A DNA stretch of 6,039 nt from Acidiferrobacterales bacterium. GTDB lineage: Bacteria > Pseudomonadota > Gammaproteobacteria > Acidiferrobacterales > Sulfurifustaceae. The notes below the pieces were generated by a model, which was not told the origin of the DNA, did not search any database, and worked only from the letters and a program-made list of their open reading frames with translations. Of this stretch, positions 1-5,410 are shown in pieces. How positions within the stretch are numbered: position 1 is the first letter of the stretch; every line of letters begins with the position of its first letter. Made by a program: the position numbers and the translations under genes. The stretch covers positions 1-6,039 of the forward strand of contig CAKKQL010000171.1 in assembly GCA_919902095.1 (NCBI GenBank), given 5' to 3'.

Positions 1-556
1 GCAGGATGCCAGCGAGTTCGTAGAGCGGCAAGCCCATGACGCCCGAGTAGCTGCCCTCGAGCCGTTCGATGAAGGCCGCGGCCCGTCCCTGGATGGCGTA
101 GGCGCCGGCCTTGTCGGCCGGCTCGCCGGTGTCCCAGTAGGCGGCGATCTCCGCCGCAGTGAGCGGGCGGAACGTGACGCGGCTCACGCTGAGCGCCGTG
201 TACTCGCGCTCGCCGTGCACTACGCACACGCCCGACAGCACCTCGTGCGTGCGGCCCGAAAGCCGGCGCAACATGTCGAGGCCATGTCCACGGTCGCGCG
301 GCTTGCCGAGAATCTCGCCGTCGAGCACCACTTCGGTATCGGCGCCGAGCACCGGATGCGATGCCTGCTCCTGCATCCGAGCTGCGACGTGGCGCGCCTT
401 GTCACGCGCCACGCGCAATACGTAATCGGCCGGGCGCTCGCCCGGCTGCGGCACTTCGTCCAGGTCCGAGGGCATCGCCTCGAACCCGAGACCGATCTGG
501 CGCAACAGCTCCTGGCGGCGCGGGCTGGCGGAAGCGAGGTAGATAAAATCAGTCAT
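1..556 (-). CDS. maf: Maf family nucleoside triphosphate pyrophosphatase, YhdE-like, 3' end cut by window edge
   Basis: This cytoplasmic enzyme hydrolyses nucleoside triphosphates to the monophosphate and pyrophosphate. Family knowledge assigns the YhdE-type subgroup to dTTP and UTP (house-cleaning of nucleotides), and I infer that specificity here. I translated 185 residues from the ATG at 554-556, with no stop before base 1. The N-terminal SASPRR phosphate-binding motif is at residues 9-14. The ADTEVV segment with the likely catalytic Asp73 is at 72-77, GKP at 84-86, and DKAGAYAIQG at 148-157. The AIQG and GSYSGVMGLPL sequences resemble E. coli YhdE rather than YceF. The usual length is just under 200 residues, so only about 10-15 residues are missing. 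The start codon and first codons lie inside a 7-nt-period inverted repeat, and no Shine-Dalgarno sequence is visible. It is the last gene of the block, 75 nt after rlmH. Confidence 0.93.
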   Translation of the reverse strand, partial: MTDFIYLASASPRRQELLRQIGLGFEAMPSDLDEVPQPGERPADYVLRVARDKARHVAARMQEQASHPVLGADTEVVLDGEILGKPRDRGHGLDMLRRLSGRTHEVLSGVCVVHGEREYTALSVSRVTFRPLTAAEIAAYWDTGEPADKAGAYAIQGRAAAFIERLEGSYSGVMGLPLYELAGIL

Positions 557-620
557 CAGTGATCAGTTTTCAGTCTTAATTAGTTCCGGATTTTAGCTGA
601 CAACTGGAGACTGACGACTG
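550..620. repeat. Inverted repeat with exact 7-nt periodic arms (CAGT / ACTG cores), maf–rlmH junction
   Basis: On the plus strand CAGT begins at 550, 557, 564 and 571. On the far side the complementary core begins at 596 (GCTG), 603, 610 and 617 (ACTG). Both arms are therefore four units of exactly 7 nt, with 3-nt variable spacers. The two 25-nt arms pair at 19 of 25 positions around a 21-nt AT-rich loop (575-595). The maf ATG is the reverse complement of the first spacer (554-556). The right arm ends about 11 nt before the rlmH stop codon at 632-634. It does not look like a rho-independent terminator, because the arms are AT/GC mixed and no T-run follows. Confidence 0.8.
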
Positions 621-631
621 AATACCTCGTA

Positions 632-1099
632 TCACCGATGATACGGCAATCCCTTGACGATACTCCACGTTCTATATAGCTGCTCGGCGAGCACCACGCG
701 CACCACCGGATGGGCGAGCGTCAACGCCGACAACGACCAAGTGTCGTCGGCGCGCTTGAGACACTGGGGCGCCAACCCCTCGGGGCCGCCAATGAGCAGC
801 GCCAGATTCTGACCGCCCGCGAGGCGTTTCTTCAGTTCCGTGGCAAGCTGTTCGGTATCCATCTGCCGGCCGCCGCGGTCGAGCGCGACCACGCGGCAGC
901 CGGCGGGAATGGCGGCGAGCTGGCGTGCGCCTTCCTGCTCGATGAGCCGCTTGAGATCCGCGCCCTTGGTGCGCCGGCCGGCGGGAATCTCGCGCAGCGT
1001 CAGGCGGCATTCGTGCGGTAGGCGTTTGGCGTATTCGTGATAACCGGCCTCGACCCAGGCCGGCATGCGCTCGCCGACGGCGATGAGATGAATTTGCAT
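632..1099 (-). CDS. rlmH: 23S rRNA pseudouridine-1915 N3-methyltransferase RlmH (SPOUT family)
   Basis: RlmH uses S-adenosylmethionine to methylate N3 of pseudouridine 1915 in helix 69 of 23S rRNA on assembled 70S ribosomes. The ORF can be extended to a TTG at 1117, but I chose the ATG at 1097-1099. It gives the family N-terminus MQIHLIAVGERMP and exactly 155 residues, the E. coli length. The SPOUT SAM-binding loop is visible as LLIGGPEGL (residues 101-109), followed by the conserved SLSALTLAHPVVRV stretch. The protein ends in PYHR, the expected catalytic/substrate tail. The segment just upstream of the ATG is the CTTGGCGGTTC end of an inverted repeat, so no Shine-Dalgarno is visible. That leaves room for translational coupling to rsfS, 63 nt upstream. 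The rsfS–rlmH pairing is common in bacteria and both products act on the ribosome. Confidence 0.96.
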   Translation of the reverse strand: MQIHLIAVGERMPAWVEAGYHEYAKRLPHECRLTLREIPAGRRTKGADLKRLIEQEGARQLAAIPAGCRVVALDRGGRQMDTEQLATELKKRLAGGQNLALLIGGPEGLAPQCLKRADDTWSLSALTLAHPVVRVVLAEQLYRTWSIVKGLPYHR

Positions 1100-1110
1100 A
1101 TTGTCTTGAA

Positions 1111-1193
1111 CCGCCAAGGCGCCAGGATTATGTGCAACTAAATCTAACCGGGCGAATCGCTTCTAGTCCTTGGCGGCCTTGGCGGCTTGGCGG
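1111..1193. repeat. Inverted repeat with CTTGGCGG-type units at rsfS–rlmH junction
   Basis: The right arm (1167-1193) contains three CTTGGCGG units spaced 9 and 8 nt apart. The left arm (1111-1127) holds the reverse complement of about two units. CCTTGGCGG at 1177-1185 pairs perfectly with 1111-1119, and pairing can continue outward to TCCT/AGGA with two single-base bulges. The loop (about 1128-1166) contains the rsfS stop. In the minus-strand transcript the 5' arm is the end of the rsfS coding region. The 3' arm finishes 11 nt before the rlmH ATG, where a ribosome-binding site would be expected. Confidence 0.65.
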
Positions 1194-1546
1194 TGGGTTT
1201 TCTTTTCAGTCAATTTTACTTCCTTGCCCTCGCTCCAGAGTTTTTCGAGGTTGTAGAAGTCGCGTGTCGGCGGGCGCATGAGGTGCGCCACCGCCTCGCC
1301 GAAATCGATCAACACCCATTCGCCGGTCTCCATGCCCTCGATGCCGAGTTGCCTGTGGCCATGGCTGCGCAGTTTTTCGATCACCTTGTCCGCGCCGGAC
1401 TGGACGTGGCGCGTCGAGGTGCCGCTGGCAATCACCATGTAGTCGGTGAAATCGCTGATCTTGCGCACATCGAGCACGACGATGTCCTTGGCTTTCGCGT
1501 CGTGCAGGGCATCGACGATCCAGTGGTAGAGTTTCTTTTTCGGCAT
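1163..1546 (-). CDS. rsfS: Ribosome silencing factor RsfS (Iojap/DUF143 family)
   Basis: RsfS binds ribosomal protein uL14 on the large subunit and blocks subunit joining, lowering translation in poor nutrient conditions. The 127-residue product carries the family pattern: KDIVVLDVRKISDFTDYMVIASGTSTRHVQS (residues 20-50), QLGIEGMETGEWVLIDFGEAVAHLM (66-90) and FYNLEKLWS (97-105). A longer reading from a TTG at 1570 is possible. I chose the ATG at 1544-1546, which puts MPKKKLYHWIVDAL at the usual N-terminus and has a modest GAGA ribosome-binding site upstream. E. coli RsfS stops near LEKLWS, whereas this protein has a basic 22-residue tail. The last ten residues (HRQAAKAAKD) are encoded by the arm of the adjacent inverted repeat, so that tail may be a by-product of the repeat. 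Confidence 0.95.
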   Translation of the reverse strand: MPKKKLYHWIVDALHDAKAKDIVVLDVRKISDFTDYMVIASGTSTRHVQSGADKVIEKLRSHGHRQLGIEGMETGEWVLIDFGEAVAHLMRPPTRDFYNLEKLWSEGKEVKLTEKKTHRQAAKAAKD

Positions 1547-1572
1547 CGTTTGTCTCGGTAACTGTTCCAAAA

Positions 1573-1708
1573 TACAGGGACGTACAAGTGCCGCGAAAGG
1601 GCAGGAGCCCGTAGCGGCCAGACGTTACCCGCGGGCCAAACGCGCTCCCGCGCGGCCCTGGATTCGTGCATCCCTGCACATCACTCTACCTCCCCACATC
1701 CCTGTGGG
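1573..1708. repeat. Mosaic of mini-hairpins with GGGA-type loops in the nadD–rsfS gap
   Basis: This 165-nt gap without a gene contains five short stem-loops. In plus orientation these are TAC-AGGGAC-GTA (1573-1584) and GGGC-AGGA-GCCC (1599-1610). Read on the minus strand they are CGCGC-GGGA-GCGCG (1641-1654), GTGC-AGGGAT-GCAC (1666-1679) and CCCAC-AGGGAT-GTGGG (1693-1708). The loop sequence is nearly constant while the stems differ yet remain self-complementary. The polarity flips around the middle (palindrome CCCGCGGG at 1628-1635), so the whole is roughly mirror-symmetric. It resembles mosaic intergenic repeats of other proteobacteria as I remember them, but I cannot name a family. The first hairpin after the nadD stop has no T-run, so a classical terminator is not supported. 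Confidence 0.65.
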
Positions 1709-1711
1709 TCG

Positions 1712-2341
1712 TCAGACAGAATAAATTCGATTGGCGTGGATATAGTCCCACACCGCCGGCGGTAACTGGCCCGCGACCGGCTCGCCGCGGGCGATGGCGG
1801 CGCGCAGGCGCGTGGCCGAGATGTCCTGCGGCGTGACGGCCTGAAAATAGATATACCCGGCACTGGCACCGGCGAGCTGGCGCGGATCGCGCGCCAGCCG
1901 CGGCCCCGCCCAGGCGGACAATGGCGCCGGTATCTGCCAACCCGGGCGCTGCATTACCACGAGGTGCGCGAGCTCCGGCAGCCGGGTCCAGTGGTGCCAA
2001 GTCTCGATATCGAGGAACGCATCCACGCCCAGCAACAGACACAGCGGACGCGGGCCCAGTTCGGCGCGCAGCGATTCGAGCGTCAGCACGGTGTACGACG
2101 GCCCGCCGCGACGATACTCACGGTCATCAACCCGAAAACCGGGAAAGTCCTCCACCGCCAACTCGGCCATGCGCAAGCGTTGCGCGGCGTTCGCCACCGG
2201 CGGCTGGCGGTGCGGCGGGTTGGCGGCGGGAACGACGCGAATTTCCTCGAGCGCGAGCGCGCGCTGCACTTCCTGCGCCGGCCGCAGATGGCCGTAGTGG
2301 ATGGGATCGAAGGTACCGCCCAAAATACCGAGAGGACGCAC
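1712..2341 (-). CDS. nadD: Nicotinate-nucleotide adenylyltransferase NadD
   Basis: NadD transfers AMP from ATP to nicotinate mononucleotide, giving deamido-NAD in the cytoplasmic NAD synthesis pathway. The 209-residue length fits the family. The nucleotidyltransferase signature GGTFDPIHYGHL is at residues 8-19, with the HxGH-type catalytic motif HYGH at 15-18. PPHR is at 42-45, and the second ATP-binding motif ISATRLR is at 174-180. The C-terminus LPPAVWDYIHANRIY matches the usual ending. The start is the GTG at 2339-2341. It sits directly before GILGGTFDP, and an in-frame stop lies two codons upstream, so no other upstream start exists. No Shine-Dalgarno is visible, and the GTG lies in the 3' side of a perfect 8-bp stem. 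It follows proA after 67 nt. Genes at this position in gammaproteobacteria are usually nadD, which agrees. Confidence 0.96.
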   Translation of the reverse strand: MRPLGILGGTFDPIHYGHLRPAQEVQRALALEEIRVVPAANPPHRQPPVANAAQRLRMAELAVEDFPGFRVDDREYRRGGPSYTVLTLESLRAELGPRPLCLLLGVDAFLDIETWHHWTRLPELAHLVVMQRPGWQIPAPLSAWAGPRLARDPRQLAGASAGYIYFQAVTPQDISATRLRAAIARGEPVAGQLPPAVWDYIHANRIYSV

Positions 2342-2358
2342 TAGTTAATTCTAGTGCG
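2337..2358 (-). promoter_or_regulatory. Perfect 8-bp hairpin enclosing the nadD GTG start codon
   Basis: On the minus strand CGCACTAG (2358-2351) and CTAGTGCG (2344-2337) are perfect reverse complements separated by a 6-nt loop AATTAA. The nadD start GTG (2341-2339) lies in the downstream arm. A folded mRNA would hide the start codon. What I see is the inverted repeat. A role in limiting nadD translation is inference. Confidence 0.45.
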
Positions 2359-2410
2359 GAATAAAAATATCATTTTCAGATTCCGCATTCGCCATTCCGA
2401 ACTCCGCATT
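2356..2410. repeat. Heptad repeat (ATTCCGC units) between proA and nadD, with one inverted copy
   Basis: On the plus strand four units begin exactly 7 nt apart: ATTCCGC at 2380, ATTCGCC at 2387, ATTCCGA at 2394 and ACTCCGC at 2401, with a further ATT at 2408. One inverted copy, GCGGAAT, lies at 2356-2362. It can pair with 2380-2386 around a 17-nt A/T-rich loop. The array abuts the proA stop codon (2409-2411). Its inverted copy shares three bases with the hairpin around the nadD start, so the two structures compete. Confidence 0.75.
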
Positions 2411-3695
2411 ATTTTCTGACGTGTCCGTCGCCGAGCACTACGAACTTGACCGAGGTCAGCCCTTCGAGCCCGACCGGGCCGCGGGCGTGCAGCTTGTCGG
2501 TGGAGATGCCGATCTCGGCGCCGAGGCCGTACTCGAAGCCGTCGGCGAAGCGCGTCGAGGCGTTGACCATCACCGAGCTCGAATCCACCTCGCGCAGGAA
2601 GCGGCGCGCGCGGGTGATGTCCTCGGTGACAATGGCGTCGGTGTGCGCCGAGCCGTAGGTGGCGATATGTTCGATTGCTTGGTCGAGGCCATCGACCACG
2701 CGGATCGACAGGATCGGCGCGAGATATTCCGTATGCCAGTCCTCCTCGGTCGCGGCCTTGGTGCCAGCCAGTATCTTCTGCGTCGCCGCGCAGCCGCGCA
2801 GTTCCACGCCCTGCTCGCGATACAGCGGGGCGAGCGCCAACAGCGCCCGCTCGGCGATGGCGTGGTGCACCAGCAGCGTTTCCATGGTGTTGCAGGTGCC
2901 GTAGCGCTGGCACTTGGCGTTGAACGCGATCTTCACGGCCTTCTCCATATCGGCCTTGTCGTCGATGTACACGTGGCAAATACCGTGCAGGTGCTTGATC
3001 ACCGGGATGGTCGCCTCGGCGCTGATGCGCTCGATGAGCGACTTGCCGCCGCGCGGCACGATCACGTCCACGCATGACTTCATGGTAATGAGTTCGCCGA
3101 CCGCGGCCCGGTCGGCGGTCTCGACCACCTGCACCGCGTCCGCTGGTAGCCCGGCCTGTTTCAGGCCCGCCTGGATGCAGACGGCGATGGCGCGGTTCGA
3201 GTGAATCGCCTCGCTGCCGCCACGCAGAATGCTGGCGTTGCCGGATTTGATGCACAGGCCGGCGGCATCGGCGGTCACGTTCGGACGCGATTCGTAAATG
3301 ATGCCGATGACGCCGAGCGGCACGCGCATGCGCCCCACCTGGATGCCGGAGGGCCGGTACCTGAGGTCGGTAATCTCGCCGACGGGATCGGTAAGGCTCG
3401 CAATCTGGCGCAGACCCTCGGCCATGCTCTTGACGCGCGCCGCATTCAACATGAGCCGGTCGAGCATGGCGGCATCGAGCCCGGCGCTCTTGCCGGCGTC
3501 GAGGTCTTTGCGGTTCGCGGCGACGAGCGCGTCCGTCCCGCGCTCAAGTTCGGTGGCCATGGCGGCGAGCGCCGCGTCCTTGGCTGCGGTTTCGGCGCGC
3601 GCCATGGCGCGCGCGGCGGCGCGGGCGCGCTGCCCGACGTCACGCATATACGCCTTGATATTACTCGCGGCGGCTGGCTTGGAGGCGGTGGCCAT
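2409..3695 (-). CDS. proA: Gamma-glutamyl phosphate reductase ProA
   Basis: ProA reduces gamma-glutamyl phosphate to glutamate-5-semialdehyde with NADPH, the second step of proline synthesis; it belongs to the aldehyde dehydrogenase superfamily. From the ATG at 3693-3695 it is 428 residues, close to the usual 417-421. Recognisable blocks are MLDRL and PVGEI (77-108), [17 protein letters not shown] (125-141), [14 protein letters not shown] (150-163), the catalytic loop [17 protein letters not shown] with Cys268, and the C-terminal [37 protein letters not shown] region. An in-frame ATG at 3737 would add [15 protein letters not shown] prefer the shorter form because family members begin shortly before the YM-x-x-(I/V/L)G-x-x-AR helix, but neither start has a strong ribosome-binding site. 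The cognate kinase proB is not in the window. Confidence 0.95.
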   Translation of the reverse strand: MATASKPAAASNIKAYMRDVGQRARAAARAMARAETAAKDAALAAMATELERGTDALVAANRKDLDAGKSAGLDAAMLDRLMLNAARVKSMAEGLRQIASLTDPVGEITDLRYRPSGIQVGRMRVPLGVIGIIYESRPNVTADAAGLCIKSGNASILRGGSEAIHSNRAIAVCIQAGLKQAGLPADAVQVVETADRAAVGELITMKSCVDVIVPRGGKSLIERISAEATIPVIKHLHGICHVYIDDKADMEKAVKIAFNAKCQRYGTCNTMETLLVHHAIAERALLALAPLYREQGVELRGCAATQKILAGTKAATEEDWHTEYLAPILSIRVVDGLDQAIEHIATYGSAHTDAIVTEDITRARRFLREVDSSSVMVNASTRFADGFEYGLGAEIGISTDKLHARGPVGLEGLTSVKFVVLGDGHVRK

Positions 3696-3701
3696 GGGTA
3701 A

Positions 3702-3727
3702 ATCCGGTGCCGGATCGAAAATTTCGA
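3702..3727. promoter_or_regulatory. Two abutting palindromes just upstream of the preferred proA start
   Basis: ATCCGG-TG-CCGGAT (3702-3715) is directly followed by TCGAAA-A-TTTCGA (3715-3727). Both are perfect inverted repeats. If proA starts at 3695 they lie in its leader, where they could form an operator or RNA hairpins. If it starts at 3737 they are coding. No regulator can be assigned from sequence alone. Confidence 0.25.
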
Positions 3728-3770
3728 ATGGCGTCATCTTAACCCGAAATCCGGCCGGCGGGCAGGCTGC

Positions 3771-3788
3771 GCCGAAAGTGGCTTCGGC
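3771..3788 (-). other. Short hairpin in the holA–proA gap
   Basis: GCCGAA (3771-3776) and TTCGGC (3783-3788) form a 6-bp stem with a 6-nt loop, 13 nt after the holA stop. There is no following T-run on the minus strand, so it is not a typical rho-independent terminator. It might stabilise the 3' end of an upstream transcript or be incidental. The remaining gap sequence shows only GC-rich palindromes such as CCGGCCGG (3751-3758). Confidence 0.3.
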
Positions 3789-3801
3789 ATTTGCCCTGGC
3801 G

Positions 3802-4848
3802 TTACCCGGCCGCTTGCATCCCGGGAGTCATAAGGCCGCTCATGGCGAGCGCGAGAACCTGTAGCTCGCGCCAAGCATCGCCCGTCGCGCGGCCCTTGAT
3901 GATGCGGTCGGTGCGCGCGGCGCGCTGCAGGATGCCGAGCCAGGCGGCGCTGGAAAGGCGCTTGAGCGCCCGACGCACCAGCGGCTGACGCCGGCTCCAC
4001 ACCCGGTTTGCCTCCAGCACCTTATCGAGCGGGGCGCCAGCGGCGAGCTGCGTGCTCAGCCGCGCCATCTCGCGCGCCTCGCGCGTGAGCGCCCACAACA
4101 CCAGCACCGGCTCCACACCCTCGGCGCGCAGGCTCGCAAGCATTCGCACCACCGCGCGCGCTTCGCCCTGGAGACTCGCATCCGCGAGGCTGAAGATATT
4201 GAAACGGGCGTTGTCGCTCAGCGCGCCCTCGATGTCGGCCACGCCGATCTCGACCGGCTTGGCATTGCCGGCGCCGAAGCGCATGGCGAGTTTTTCGATC
4301 TCCTGGTCGCAGGCGAGCAGGTTGCCTTCCATATGATGCGCCAGGAGCTCGGCCACGCCCGCAGCGGGCCGGAGGCCGCGCGCCTGCAGGCGCTGCGCGA
4401 TCCAGCCGGGCAGGCGCGCGGCCTCGACCGGATAGACCGCCACGCTCGTGCCGGCGGCCTCGATGGCCTTCGCCCAGCGACTCTCGCGCGCCGGCTTCTC
4501 CATCTTCCCGGCGATCACCAGCAGCAGCGTGTCGGTCGGCGGCTGTTGCGTGAACGCCTCCAGGAACTTGGCGCCGACGTCGCCCGGCCGGCCCGTCGGC
4601 AGGTACAGTTCGAGCAGGCGGCGTTCGGCAAACAGCGAGAGGTTCTGCGTGGAGGCGTACAGCGCGTCCCAATCGAAGCCGCTGTCCACCGTCAGCACCT
4701 GGCGCTCGCTGAACCCCGCGGCGGCGGCCGCGGCGCGGATGGCATCGCCGGCCTCGCGCACCAGCAACGGCTCGTCGCCGTGGACCAGGTACACCGGCGC
4801 CAGTCCGCGGCGCAGGTGGCCGGCGAGCTGGTCAGCGTTGATCGGCAT
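3802..4848 (-). CDS. holA: DNA polymerase III delta subunit HolA (clamp-loader)
   Basis: The delta subunit is part of the clamp loader. It binds and opens the beta sliding clamp during chromosome replication. The 348-residue product matches the E. coli length of about 343. The N-terminal domain begins [32 protein letters not shown], the typical delta opening, without a functional Walker A motif as expected. It continues with [13 protein letters not shown] and [12 protein letters not shown]. Later blocks are [32 protein letters not shown] and [19 protein letters not shown], followed by the C-terminal collar helices ([18 protein letters not shown]). The ATG at 4846-4848 lies inside the end of lptE (17-nt overlap) and is preceded directly by a purine-rich GAAGAAGG, so translation is probably coupled to lptE. 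The lptE–holA order is standard in gammaproteobacteria. Confidence 0.95.
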   Translation of the reverse strand: MPINADQLAGHLRRGLAPVYLVHGDEPLLVREAGDAIRAAAAAAGFSERQVLTVDSGFDWDALYASTQNLSLFAERRLLELYLPTGRPGDVGAKFLEAFTQQPPTDTLLLVIAGKMEKPARESRWAKAIEAAGTSVAVYPVEAARLPGWIAQRLQARGLRPAAGVAELLAHHMEGNLLACDQEIEKLAMRFGAGNAKPVEIGVADIEGALSDNARFNIFSLADASLQGEARAVVRMLASLRAEGVEPVLVLWALTREAREMARLSTQLAAGAPLDKVLEANRVWSRRQPLVRRALKRLSSAAWLGILQRAARTDRIIKGRATGDAWRELQVLALAMSGLMTPGMQAAG

Positions 4849-5404
4849 CCTTCTTCGGCGGGGTCAGTCGCGCCAAGCGCCGCACGATCTGCGACAACGC
4901 GTCGCGGCGCAGCTCGCGCTTGAGATTTTCCTCTTCCTGTTCCTTGGCGAGGATGTTCAGCGGATTGAAGCTGTAATCACGCTGCAGCCGTAGCGTCTGG
5001 GGCGGCAGCAGCACCTCGCCAGCGGCGTCGACAACATTGAAGCTGAGTTCGTAGCGGACGAGGTACGCGCTTACCTTACCGCTGGCATCCACCGTCAGTA
5101 CCTGGTTATCGATGTTCTCGGTCGAAACAATCAACAGCGGCACGTCGCCACTCTGCACCACGGTGCCCCCTGCCTGCGTGCGTAGCATGTCTTCCATCGC
5201 CAGGCGCAGCGGGTCGTTGACCGACTGGCTGCCCTGAACGATCACGCGCAAGGTCGCGAGGCTGTCCGGCAGCTTGTAGGTGCCGGCGCCGCGCAACTGG
5301 AATCCGCAACCGGACAACAGCAGTAGCAAGCAACAAGTAGCAAGCGGTAAGACAAAAATGCCCTGTTTTTTATTTTCTGCTACTTGCAACTTGTCGCTTG
5401 TCAC
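4832..5404 (-). CDS. lptE: LPS-assembly lipoprotein LptE
   Basis: LptE is an outer-membrane lipoprotein that plugs the LptD barrel and helps insert lipopolysaccharide into the outer leaflet. The 190-residue product has a lipoprotein signal: basic KK at 12-13, a hydrophobic core IFVLPLATCCLLLLL (16-30) and lipobox LSGC with Cys33 as the lipidation site. CGFQLRG follows, a hallmark of LptE. The mature part shows the usual alternation of strands and helices, ending in a long charged helix (KEQEEENLKRELRRDALSQIVRRLARL). The start is the GTG at 5402-5404, backed by GGAG nine nt upstream inside the leuS end. Residues 2-7 and 21-26, including part of the signal core, are encoded by the two arms of a 7-nt-period inverted repeat. 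The gene begins 6 nt after leuS and overlaps holA. Confidence 0.94.
   Translation of the reverse strand: MTSDKLQVAENKKQGIFVLPLATCCLLLLLSGCGFQLRGAGTYKLPDSLATLRVIVQGSQSVNDPLRLAMEDMLRTQAGGTVVQSGDVPLLIVSTENIDNQVLTVDASGKVSAYLVRYELSFNVVDAAGEVLLPPQTLRLQRDYSFNPLNILAKEQEEENLKRELRRDALSQIVRRLARLTPPKKDADQR
5327..5400. repeat. Inverted repeat with exact 7-nt periodic arms (CAAG / CTTG) inside the 5' end of lptE
   Basis: CAAG begins at 5327, 5334 and 5341, with a degenerate TAAG at 5348. CTTG begins at 5383, 5390 and 5397, with CTTT at 5404. The period is 7 nt on both sides. The 18-nt arms 5327-5344 and 5383-5400 pair at 16 of 18 positions around a 38-nt loop that holds A- and T-rich runs. The element lies entirely within the lptE reading frame, covering the start region and the signal peptide, and its length keeps the frame open. 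Confidence 0.8.
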
Positions 5405-5410
5405 TTTGGT

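Noticed and set aside
215..562. Plus-strand open frame of 115 codons opposite maf
   Set aside because: The minus strand encodes a clear Maf protein with all its motifs, so this is a shadow frame.
550..620. Rho-independent terminator between rlmH and maf
   Set aside because: The stem is imperfect and periodic, contains the maf start codon and has no terminal T-run.
1100..1117. Extended rlmH start at TTG 1117
   Set aside because: It adds MAVQDN before the conserved family N-terminus, is read from the repeat arm, and the ATG at 1099 gives the exact standard length of 155 residues.
1546..1600. Possible promoter for rsfS (TATTTT about 18 nt from TTTCGC on the minus strand)
   Set aside because: The -35 match is poor and the segment overlaps a hairpin element; the sequence alone does not support a promoter call.
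1573..1708. CRISPR-like array in the nadD–rsfS gap
   Set aside because: The repeated pieces are short hairpins with variable stems and irregular spacing; there are no constant direct repeats, no regular spacers and no cas genes.
2421..3077. Long plus-strand open frame (218 codons) opposite proA, and similar long frames opposite nadD, holA and leuS
   Set aside because: They lie exactly antisense to well-recognised genes in GC-rich DNA, where stop codons are rare, and their translations show no recognisable family.
3771..3788. Rho-independent terminator after holA
   Set aside because: The 6-bp stem is not followed by a run of T on the minus strand, and proA follows closely.
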